Origin: Clostridium_AM sp963780135
GTDB lineage: Bacteria; Bacillota; Clostridia; Clostridiales; Clostridiaceae
Assembly (NCBI GenBank): GCA_963780135.1
Contig: CAWAAR010000003.1
Location: forward strand, 2,542,001-2,606,000
DNA length: 64,000 nt
Direction of reading: 5' to 3'
Of the stretch, positions 28,642 to 36,561 are shown one piece after another. Under the pieces are notes generated by a model. It was not told the origin of the DNA. It was given only the letters and a program-made list of their open reading frames with translations, and searched no databases. The translations under genes were made by a program, and so were the position numbers. Positions within the stretch are counted from its first letter, which is position 1. Each line of letters opens with the position of its first letter.

Positions 28642-29664
28642 ATGTTTATACCTAAAAGAATTATATTTGAGAAGGATTCATTAGAATACCCTATGGCTAA
28701 GGAGATTATTACTAAATTTAAAGATAATGCTAGTATTGAAATTATAAATTTGACTTCAAATAAACTAAAACAACACATTCCAGGTGATAATTTATTTTCT
28801 CAATATAGAGAAGGCAAGAAGACTTTAGTTGTAGGAACTAAGAAGAGTTTAAAATTTCAATCATGTAAACCTTCAGCTCATTACCAACTTCCATTAGTAT
28901 CAGGATGTATGGGACAATGTCAGTACTGCTATTTAAATACTAAACTAGGGGATAAACCTTTCGTAAAAATCCATGCTAATATAGATGAAATTCTTAACCG
29001 AACTCAGAAATACATAGATGAAAGGTTACCAGATATAACTATATTTGAAGGAGCAGCTACATCTGATCCTGTACCTGTAGAGCCTTATACCCATTCTTTA
29101 GAGAAAACCATAAAATTTTTTGGTAGTAACAAAAATGGTAGATTTAGATTTGTGACAAAATATAATGATATAGATTCGCTGCTTAACTTAGAACACAATG
29201 GTCATACAGAAATAAGGTTTAGTATTAACACTTCTTCAGTTATAAATCAATATGAACATTTTACAGCTTCTTCAGATAAAAGAATAGAGGCAAGTATAAA
29301 GGCAGCTCAAGCAGGATATCCTATAGGATTTTTAGTTGCTCCTATATTTATTTACCCTAATTGGAAAGAAGAGTATCATGATTTGTTAATAAAATTAAGG
29401 AGTAAGCTTCCTAGTGATTTAAAATTCCCAGTAACTTTTGAAATTATATCTCACAGGTACACCACAATAGCTAAAAACAGAATACTTAATATATTTCCAG
29501 AAAATAAGCTGCCAATGAATGATGAACAACGTAAGTTTAAATATGGACAATTTGGATATGGTAAGTATGTGTATCCGAAAGAAAATCTAGACGAAATAAA
29601 ACAATTTTTTACAAAGGACATAGAACAACTATTTATAAGTAAAGAAATTAAATATATTATATAA
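28642..29664 (+). CDS. splB: Spore photoproduct lyase (radical SAM DNA repair enzyme)
   Basis: A 340-residue radical SAM protein that repairs the thymine dimer 'spore photoproduct' during germination. The 4Fe-4S/SAM motif is CMGQCQYC (Cys89, Cys93, Cys96). The family's RLRFVTKY-like and GFLVAPIF segments are present. In Bacillus the hydrogen-donor Cys141 lies in EAACTSD; here the equivalent reads EGAATSD, so Ala139 replaces it. Cys75 in QSCKPSAH may substitute, as I recall being proposed for clostridial enzymes. AAGGGAG precedes the start. Monocistronic. Confidence 0.9.
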   Translation: MFIPKRIIFEKDSLEYPMAKEIITKFKDNASIEIINLTSNKLKQHIPGDNLFSQYREGKKTLVVGTKKSLKFQSCKPSAHYQLPLVSGCMGQCQYCYLNTKLGDKPFVKIHANIDEILNRTQKYIDERLPDITIFEGAATSDPVPVEPYTHSLEKTIKFFGSNKNGRFRFVTKYNDIDSLLNLEHNGHTEIRFSINTSSVINQYEHFTASSDKRIEASIKAAQAGYPIGFLVAPIFIYPNWKEEYHDLLIKLRSKLPSDLKFPVTFEIISHRYTTIAKNRILNIFPENKLPMNDEQRKFKYGQFGYGKYVYPKENLDEIKQFFTKDIEQLFISKEIKYII

Positions 29665-29668
29665 TGAG

Positions 29669-29705
29669 AAAAGTTCTAAAGCATAGGCTAAGGAACTTTT
29701 TTTAT
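29669..29705 (+). terminator. Terminator after splB
   Basis: Stem AAAAGTTC with GAACTTTT, followed by a T-run. Confidence 0.75.
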
Positions 29706-30294
29706 TTGTAGAAAAGAAAACAAAACTACTTATCATTTTCTTGATTTTATCAAAAGTTAAAGACTTAAATTTGGAAAACAAGACTTTCTTAAAAACATAT
29801 TTTAAAAGCAGCATTAAAATGCCAGTTGGAAATTTTGAGAAAAAGAATAAAGGTTGCATAAGTGGTTAGAAAAACATATAGGTATTTTCTGAAAATTATG
29901 ATAAAATATTAATTAAAATTAACATTTATATTTTAGATAGTGTAAAGAGAGTTATGAATTTTTTCTAGAATAAGGTATTGATTACTATAATCGACACCAT
30001 TGACTGCATTACAATTAAATGCTCTGAAATTAGTACCGACGGCTAAGAAACTCAAAAACAGATATAAGTTAAACCATTTGATTTTTCTGCATATTTAGAA
30101 TGGTTTGTTGACCTAGATAAATAAGAAGTTGCCACTTAGCAGGCATATTACCTGCATTACTTAAAATATCTATCTCGTTTAGTGGTTTCCAGTAGTTATA
30201 AAGATGAGGGCGTAGAAAATTATAATAGGAAACCCAAAGATAAACTCAATAAAGAGCACCATTTTCACTCTATTTAATTTAGGAGGTAGGTTTA
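29706..30294 (+). other. Long gap upstream of the MCP gene: possible coding remnant and structured leader
   Basis: About 590 bases without a recognised gene. From about 29700 to 29869 one plus-strand frame stays open (ending MPVGNFEKKNKGCISG and a TAG) but has no start; it may be a decayed gene end of unknown identity. At 30073-30110 a perfect hairpin AAACCATT...AATGGTTT occurs. At 30133-30188 the sequence CCACT...AGTGG encloses GCAGG...CCTGC. These stems would lie in the MCP leader and suggest RNA structure, but I do not recognise a known riboswitch class. Confidence 0.35.
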
Positions 30295-32295
30295 ATGAAA
30301 AGTATAAAAATAAAAATAATTTTAGCTATTACCATTTTATTATTAGTTGTTTGCGTTGGGTTTGGAATTTCTTCATATATTATTTCATCAAACATTTTAA
30401 TTTCAAATGTGAATACGCAATTACCACAATTAGCCAAGCAAGGTTCTTATGCTATAGAAAAATCTCTTGCAGAGCAGTGGACTTCCCTTGAAGTTCTTGC
30501 ATCAAACGATAAAATCAGAGATCCTAATATTCAAATGAATGATAAAATCAAAATTATGCAGGAAGAAGCAAAAAGAACTGGTGATATTAATATAGCTTAT
30601 GCAGATGTTGATGGGAATGCCATAGCACCAAATGGTAAATCTGTAAGTGTAAAAGACAGGGACTATTTTAAGAAAGCTGTGAAAGGAGAAAGATCTGTAT
30701 CTGATCCTCTTGAAGACAAGACTAAGCCGGGTTCAATTATTATGAACTATGCTGTCCCTGTAAAATGGAGTGGTAAAATTGTAGGTGTAATTTTTAAAGT
30801 GAGGGACGGAAATAATCTCAGTGATATTACAAATAAAATTGTGTTTGGATCAGCAGGAAAAGCATATATGATTAACAGTAAAGGAACTACCATTGCAAAC
30901 TATAACAAAGATCTTGTGTTAAAAATGGATAATACCTTTGATAATTTTGCTAAAAATCCAAATTTAAAAGCTATGGTAGATATTCAAAAAGAAATGCTGA
31001 AAGGTATGGTAGGATCAGGGCATTATGTTTACAATGGGGAAGTTAAATACATTGGATATACCCCTGTAAATGGCACAGAATGGTTTTTGGCAATAACAGC
31101 ACCACAGAATGATGTCTTATCAGGATTAAGATTGTTAAAAACATACATTTTAGTTATTGCAGCAATTCTTTTACTGCTGGGGATAGTTTTTGGAATATTA
31201 TTTTCAAGATTAATTACAAAGCCAATTGTTTCAATGACAGAACATCTTAAAATTATGGCAAGTGGGGACTTTACTAAAGATGTTTCCGAACCACTCTTAA
31301 AAAATAAAGATGAAATAGGAAGTTTGGCAAAATCCGTGGATATAATGCAGCATTCAGTACGTGATGTCATTAAATCCGTTAAACAAGAATCCTCAACAGT
31401 ATTAGAATGTGTAGAAGTTGAGGTGAAAAGTATGTCCGAATTGATGTTACAAATTGAACAGACTTCAGCTACAACTGAGGAATTAGCAGCAGGTATGGAG
31501 GAAACATCAGCATCAGCAGAAGAAACTACTGCAACTTCACATGAAATTGAAAGAGCGGTTCAATCTATTGCTGAAAATTCGCAAAAAGGTGCAGTTCAAG
31601 CAGAAGAAATTAGCAGAAGAGCAGAAGAAACAAAAAATATGGTACAACATTCTCAGAAAAAATCTAATGAAATATTTATAAACTCAAAGATAGAAGTAGA
31701 AAATGCCATTGAATCAGCAAGAGTTGTGAAACAAATAAATGTACTTTCAGAATCTATAATGAGTATAACATCGCAAACAAACCTTCTTGCACTAAACGCT
31801 GCCATTGAAGCGGCAAGGGCAGGAGAAGCAGGAAAAGGATTTTCGGTGGTAGCTGAGGAGATAAAAAAACTTGCAGAACAATCAAAGAATACAGTAATAG
31901 AAATTCAAAGTACAACAACTAAAGTTACAGAATCAGTAAAACATCTTTCAGAAAGCTCAAATAGATTATTAGTATTTATGGACACGGATGTAAGGGATGA
32001 TTATAATACTATGCTTGATGTAGCGGACACGTATAGTAGAGATGCAGAGTTTGTTAATAATCTTGTAACAGAGTTTAGTTCAACTTCAGAAGAACTTTTA
32101 GCATCAATAAATGATATGTTAGCAATTATTGATGGAGTAGCACAAGCAGCTATTGAAGGAGCTGGAGGAACTACAGATATAGCAAACAGAGTTTCAGAAG
32201 TAAATAGTAAATCTAATGATGTATTAGAAGAAGTTTTAAAAGTTAAAGAAAGTGCTAAAAAGCTAAAAGCTGAGATTTCTAAATTTATAATTTAG
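30295..32295 (+). CDS. Methyl-accepting chemotaxis protein with Cache sensor
   Basis: A 666-residue chemoreceptor. TM1: about 8-30; TM2: about 280-305. The sensor is a dCache-type domain (RDYFKKAVKGERSVSDPLEDKTKPG and VGVIFKVRDG). HAMP follows, then the signalling tip ITSQTNLLALNAAIEAARAGEAGKGFSVV. After the tip comes the variant LLVFMDTDVRDDYNTML segment, similar to the receptor at 19095. Strong AGGAGG site. A terminator follows at 32341-32378. Confidence 0.9.
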   Translation: MKSIKIKIILAITILLLVVCVGFGISSYIISSNILISNVNTQLPQLAKQGSYAIEKSLAEQWTSLEVLASNDKIRDPNIQMNDKIKIMQEEAKRTGDINIAYADVDGNAIAPNGKSVSVKDRDYFKKAVKGERSVSDPLEDKTKPGSIIMNYAVPVKWSGKIVGVIFKVRDGNNLSDITNKIVFGSAGKAYMINSKGTTIANYNKDLVLKMDNTFDNFAKNPNLKAMVDIQKEMLKGMVGSGHYVYNGEVKYIGYTPVNGTEWFLAITAPQNDVLSGLRLLKTYILVIAAILLLLGIVFGILFSRLITKPIVSMTEHLKIMASGDFTKDVSEPLLKNKDEIGSLAKSVDIMQHSVRDVIKSVKQESSTVLECVEVEVKSMSELMLQIEQTSATTEELAAGMEETSASAEETTATSHEIERAVQSIAENSQKGAVQAEEISRRAEETKNMVQHSQKKSNEIFINSKIEVENAIESARVVKQINVLSESIMSITSQTNLLALNAAIEAARAGEAGKGFSVVAEEIKKLAEQSKNTVIEIQSTTTKVTESVKHLSESSNRLLVFMDTDVRDDYNTMLDVADTYSRDAEFVNNLVTEFSSTSEELLASINDMLAIIDGVAQAAIEGAGGTTDIANRVSEVNSKSNDVLEEVLKVKESAKKLKAEISKFII

Positions 32296-32340
32296 AACAT
32301 ATTAGTACAAACTTTGCGATATAATAATATCAATACTTTA

Positions 32341-32378
32341 AAGCCCTTAGGTGTACAAGATGCACTTAAGGGTTTTTT
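32341..32378 (+). terminator. Terminator after the MCP gene
   Basis: Stem AGCCCTTAGGTG with an opposing CACTTAAGGGTT and six T after it. It lies only 12 bases before the best start of the next gene. Confidence 0.85.
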
Positions 32379-32389
32379 ATTGTTTAAGT

Positions 32390-34408
32390 ATGATAATAGA
32401 AGTTTATCATCAATATAGTGAGTTTAAACCTACATTAGATAGTATTAAAGCTAGTGCCAAGAAAGACAGATATGTTGATGTTACAAGTCTTGGAAAATCA
32501 TCTGGCGGCAATGAAATGTATTTTGTTGTAATTGCAAAAAATAAAGATGCTGTTGATAAGTATCTAGCACAAGTATCAGAAATGTACAATAATCCAGCAG
32601 CATTACAAAATAATGTAGAAGTAAAAAAGGATTCTAATTTTAAAGTGACAATGTGGTTTAATAATGTTCATCCAGATGAAGCACCAGGTTCAGATGCAAT
32701 ACTTAGACTTGCAAATGATTTTGCTACAAAAGATAAAATTAGCTACAGAAACAGAAAAGCACTTGAAGCATCTAATACTCCTGTAGTAACTGATGTAGAT
32801 GTTAATAGTGTTCTAGACAATTTGATACTTGTTTTTAATGTTACAGAAAATCCAGATGGCAGGATAGCAAATAGAAGAGCAAATATAAATGGATTTGATT
32901 TAAATAGAGATTATGGATATCAAACACAAGTAGAATCAAGAAATTTTGCACAGGGAGTAAATAAGTGGGCGCCAACATCTCTTATAGATTTTCACGGCTT
33001 CTACCCTGAGATGGTAATAGAACCATGTACACCACCACATAATCCAAATTATGAGTATGATTTATTAATTGATGGAATGCTTCCACAATCCTATATAATG
33101 GGAAAAGCAGCTGTTGCAAATACAAAATATTTGAGCTACGATATACCATATGTTGATTATAAAGATTCATTTGATGATGCTACTCCTTGTTATACATCAA
33201 CTTATGCAATGTTTCAGGGAGCACTAGGAACTACATTTGAAATACCAGAGTTAAATGAAGATTCCTTCAATGCTCTTGTAAATGGTGGTTATGCTGCTAT
33301 AAATTATATATATTCAAATAAAATAAAATTATTTAATAATCAACTTGAAATGTACAAAAGACAAGTTAATAATGAAGATAATAAATCAGTAGATAGATAT
33401 TATATAGATGCTAACGGATATCAAATTGGAAGAGAAAGAGGAGATAAAGAAAATTATTTTCCAGAACTTAGAGGATTTGACTGCTATGAAGTTAGAATGC
33501 CGAGTGTATTTGACAATGTAACAACAGAAGTTAAAACTGTTGAACAAGTAGGTACAATTATTGATAAAGCTACGAATAAATATGTAATTAAAAATAACAG
33601 TAATGATGCTGTAAGTGCTATAAATCAGCTTCTAAAAGATGGAAAAACTGTTAGGATGGTTACTGAAAAGTCTGATAAATATGATGTTGGTGATTATGTT
33701 GTATCAAATTCAGATTTAGATAATATAAAAAGCAAATATTCTCTTAATGCAGTTGCAATGGATAAAGATTTAAAAACTAAAGATCTTAAAAAGGTTAAGG
33801 TATACGCATTGAAGTTTTCTTCTAGCAGTGCACAGGGACAAGTTACTGAAGAGACAGGATTTGTTTTAAATCAGATGGGATTTGATGTTGTTTCTGATAT
33901 TAAAGATGCAGATATTGTAGTTGATAGTACAGGCAGTGCATATAAGGATTCAGATATGAAAGCATATATTGAATCTGGAAAGCCATATATAGCAATAGGT
34001 GGAAATGCATTAAACTTCATAAATGACAGTAAATTAATACAAGGATTAGAAATAAAGACTATGCAAAATAGTGAAGCAGAAGCTCCTTATGAAGGCGCTG
34101 TTCAGGGGATTTTATCAGAGAATAATAATATAACACGAGGATACTTAAGCGATGAAATATTATATTTTTCACTTGGAACATTTATTACAAAGGCTCCTTC
34201 AGATGCAATAATCTTTGAAAAAATAAGTGATAAGGATAACTTCTTTAAAGCAGGTTGGTGGCCAGGACATGAAGTATTAAAAGGACAAATTGCTGGAGTT
34301 CAGTATAAAAATATGATATTATTTGCAAATGATATTACAAATAAAGCTCATACAGCAAATGAATTTAGACTCCTTTCAAATGCAATATATTCATTTCAAG
34401 TTAAGTAA
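32390..34408 (+). CDS. M14-family zinc carboxypeptidase, apparently 5'-truncated
   Basis: About 672 residues from ATG 32390; a longer reading from 32351 would start inside the terminator. The M14 domain begins almost at the start (EVYHQYSEFKPTLDSIKA), with zinc ligands in NNVHPDEAPGSD (His-x-x-Glu) and SLIDFHGF (His), and catalytic Glu in TTFEIPELNE. Residues from about 400 form an extra C-terminal region. Family members are normally secreted with a signal peptide; none is present here, and no ribosome binding site precedes the start. The catalytic body is intact, so it is probably a gene that lost its 5' end by deletion next to the MCP terminator. Confidence 0.75.
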   Translation: MIIEVYHQYSEFKPTLDSIKASAKKDRYVDVTSLGKSSGGNEMYFVVIAKNKDAVDKYLAQVSEMYNNPAALQNNVEVKKDSNFKVTMWFNNVHPDEAPGSDAILRLANDFATKDKISYRNRKALEASNTPVVTDVDVNSVLDNLILVFNVTENPDGRIANRRANINGFDLNRDYGYQTQVESRNFAQGVNKWAPTSLIDFHGFYPEMVIEPCTPPHNPNYEYDLLIDGMLPQSYIMGKAAVANTKYLSYDIPYVDYKDSFDDATPCYTSTYAMFQGALGTTFEIPELNEDSFNALVNGGYAAINYIYSNKIKLFNNQLEMYKRQVNNEDNKSVDRYYIDANGYQIGRERGDKENYFPELRGFDCYEVRMPSVFDNVTTEVKTVEQVGTIIDKATNKYVIKNNSNDAVSAINQLLKDGKTVRMVTEKSDKYDVGDYVVSNSDLDNIKSKYSLNAVAMDKDLKTKDLKKVKVYALKFSSSSAQGQVTEETGFVLNQMGFDVVSDIKDADIVVDSTGSAYKDSDMKAYIESGKPYIAIGGNALNFINDSKLIQGLEIKTMQNSEAEAPYEGAVQGILSENNNITRGYLSDEILYFSLGTFITKAPSDAIIFEKISDKDNFFKAGWWPGHEVLKGQIAGVQYKNMILFANDITNKAHTANEFRLLSNAIYSFQVK

Positions 34409-34478
34409 ACCAGATAGGAGATACCTCAAAAGTCAGATTTGTGAAATTTGATAGAATATAAATTTTATTTTCAGTTTA

Positions 34479-34530
34479 AAAAGCTATGAAATATAGGGTT
34501 GATACCTCAATTTCATAGCTTTTATTTGAA
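34479..34530. terminator. Terminator between the M14 gene and the sensor kinase gene
   Basis: Stem AAAAGCTATGAAAT (34479-34492) with ATTTCATAGCTTTT (34510-34523). It lies between convergent genes. Confidence 0.8.
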
Positions 34531-34569
34531 TATGTTATTTATTCTACAATGAGCTTAAAAATAATTTAT

Positions 34570-34613
34570 TTGTCCGATCGCTACCATTGCTAATACTCCG
34601 AATTTTCTTCTAG
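34570..34613 (-). repeat. R2 repeat, 3'-end fragment forming the end of the kinase gene
   Basis: On the minus strand this reads GAAGAAAATTCGGAGTAT, then TAGCAATGGTAGCGATCGG. It matches the last 40 bases of the full R2 copies. The stop codon of the kinase gene (TAG at 34590-34592) and its last residues EENSEY lie inside the match. Confidence 0.75.
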
Positions 34614-35681
34614 TCTTACCTCAAATATTGTCTTATTATCCTTACTCGATACAGTAATTTTGCCATTATGTATATCAACTATACTTTTTACAATGGCAAG
34701 CCCAAGACCTGAACCGTAAATCTTATTAGAACGAGATTTTTCTGCCCTATATAATCTTTCAAATATGTAAGGCAAGTCTTGTTCTTTTATCATTTCTCCA
34801 TAGTTTACTATTTTTATTACAGCTTCATGCCCTTCTCTTAAAAGTTCAATATCAATATAGTTACCTTCGTTTCCATAATTAATGGAATTATTTATTAAGT
34901 TGTCAAATAATCTTGCCATTAATATTGGATCAGCTTCAATAACTATTTTGTCGCTCGAAAAAAATGTCCTATATTCCATTGCCTTTTCTTTGAGCACAGG
35001 TATAAATCCTAAAATAACTTGTTCTAAAAGTTCACTAAGTTTTATTTTTGTTTTATTTATTTTAAGCTCTCTACTATTAAGCTTTGAGTATTCAAAAAGC
35101 TCCTCTATTAAGCTTTTTAAACTGGTGCATTTATTATAAGCAATATCCACATAATGCTGTAAATGAACCTCATCAGTATATTTTTTGTTTGCTATTAATT
35201 CAAGATATCCTAGTACTGAGGTTAAAGGAGTTCTTAAGTCATGGGATACATTAGTTATTAATTCATTTTTTGATTTTTCCCAGTTTCGTTCTTCGGCTAT
35301 AAGACTATTTAGTTTATGGGACATACTGTTTACAGTCATGGCTAAATCACCAAATTCATCATTAGTTCTTATGGGGATATTGATTTCTAAATTATCTTCT
35401 GAGATATCTTGAAGTGTTTTTGTAATTTCATCAAGATATTGTATTTCTTTTCTAGTAAAAAAAATAAAGAACATGGCCATAGATATAATAAATATTAGTA
35501 CTAGTAGGAACAATAGTGCAATCATATGATTATTTAACCAAGTAGTTACTTTAGCATAATTTTTATAGTTTGCTAAAAGAAATAGAAAAAATAGAAAAAA
35601 CGTACTTATTGCCGCCATAAAAGCACTAATTAAATACATAACAACAAATTTGTACCTAATAGATCCAATTTTATTTTTCAA
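34590..35681 (-). CDS. VanS/PhoR-type sensor histidine kinase
   Basis: A 363-residue membrane kinase. Two TM segments are at about 12-36 and 50-72 with a very short external loop, so it probably senses through the membrane or a partner. HAMP about 73-125; H-box ITNVSHDLRTPLTS; N-box LFDNLINNSINYG; G-boxes in YGSGLGLAIVKSI. The start is TTG at 35681 with TAGGAT upstream, overlapping the response-regulator gene by 11 bases, so the pair is translationally coupled. Its last six codons and stop match the R2 repeat. Confidence 0.9.
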   Translation of the reverse strand: MKNKIGSIRYKFVVMYLISAFMAAISTFFLFFLFLLANYKNYAKVTTWLNNHMIALLFLLVLIFIISMAMFFIFFTRKEIQYLDEITKTLQDISEDNLEINIPIRTNDEFGDLAMTVNSMSHKLNSLIAEERNWEKSKNELITNVSHDLRTPLTSVLGYLELIANKKYTDEVHLQHYVDIAYNKCTSLKSLIEELFEYSKLNSRELKINKTKIKLSELLEQVILGFIPVLKEKAMEYRTFFSSDKIVIEADPILMARLFDNLINNSINYGNEGNYIDIELLREGHEAVIKIVNYGEMIKEQDLPYIFERLYRAEKSRSNKIYGSGLGLAIVKSIVDIHNGKITVSSKDNKTIFEVRLEENSEY

Positions 35682-36372
35682 TTTTATATCCTACCCCCCA
35701 TACTGTTTCTAATATCTTAGGTTCTTTAGGGTTTTGCTCTATTTTTTCTCTAAGTCTCCAAATATGTACCATTACTGTATTGTTGCCTTCAAAGTATTTA
35801 TCTTTCCATACTCTTTCAAATATTTTTTCACTACTGAATATTCTTCCAAGATTGTCAGCAAGTAATATTAATATTTCATATTCTGTAGGAGTTAGATTGA
35901 CAGCATTGTCATATACTGAAACATTATGATTCCTTTTATTTATTGTTACCCCTTTAAATTCCAATACATCATCATCTTTATTAACATTTAGCTGAGTATT
36001 TAGATATAAAAAACGACGCATTTGCGATTTGATTCTTGCAATTAATTCCATAGGATTAAATGGTTTTATCATATAATCATCAGCACCAGTTGAAAGTCCC
36101 AAAATTTTATCCATATCCTGAGATCTAGCACTAAGCATTATTATAGGAATATTCATTTTACTTCTTATTTTTCTACATACAGCTAGTCCATCGATTCCAG
36201 GCATCATAATATCTAAAACCACAAGATGTATCTTTTCACTGTCTAAGATTTTTAGCCCATCTTCTCCAGTATAAGCTTTAAAGACTTTAAATCCTTCATT
36301 AATTAAATAAACCTCAACTAATTCAACTATTTCTATTTCATCATCAATAACTAAAATATTATAATCATTCAT
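35671..36372 (-). CDS. VanR/OmpR-type response regulator
   Basis: A 233-residue regulator. Receiver domain with acidic pocket (IDDEIEIVE), phosphoacceptor Asp in LVVLDIMMPGIDG, and Lys in YMIKPFNPMELIARI. C-terminal winged helix with TPTEYEILILLADNLGRIFS and VMVHIWRLREKIE. It sits 189 bases downstream of the beta-lactamase-like gene on the same strand and overlaps the kinase gene, so it may regulate that gene's operon (inference). Confidence 0.9.
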   Translation of the reverse strand: MNDYNILVIDDEIEIVELVEVYLINEGFKVFKAYTGEDGLKILDSEKIHLVVLDIMMPGIDGLAVCRKIRSKMNIPIIMLSARSQDMDKILGLSTGADDYMIKPFNPMELIARIKSQMRRFLYLNTQLNVNKDDDVLEFKGVTINKRNHNVSVYDNAVNLTPTEYEILILLADNLGRIFSSEKIFERVWKDKYFEGNNTVMVHIWRLREKIEQNPKEPKILETVWGVGYKIEK

Positions 36373-36561
36373 TATTTCTATCCTTCTTTCAAAGTAATAT
36401 ATATGCTATAATTTTTACTTTAAACATTATAGCATACTTCTTCTAAAGAATATCAATATCATGATCAGGCAAAACTATCATTTTCTATCTACGCCTAAAA
36501 AACCAGATTCTAGATTAGAGGTGGTTATTTTTCTGAGTAAAAAAGGTTTATTAAATGCTAA

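Noticed and set aside
28440..28778. 112-codon minus-strand ORF overlapping the splB start
   Set aside because: It overlaps a clear gene in antisense, has no ribosome binding site and no recognisable motif.
29629..29859. 76-codon minus-strand ORF after splB
   Set aside because: Runs through the splB terminator, hydrophobic by base composition only. The opposite strand shows a better (start-less) open frame.
30001..30294. c-di-GMP or other known riboswitch in the chemoreceptor leader
   Set aside because: Searched by eye for the conserved GEMM-type cores and did not find them; kept only as an unclassified structured region.
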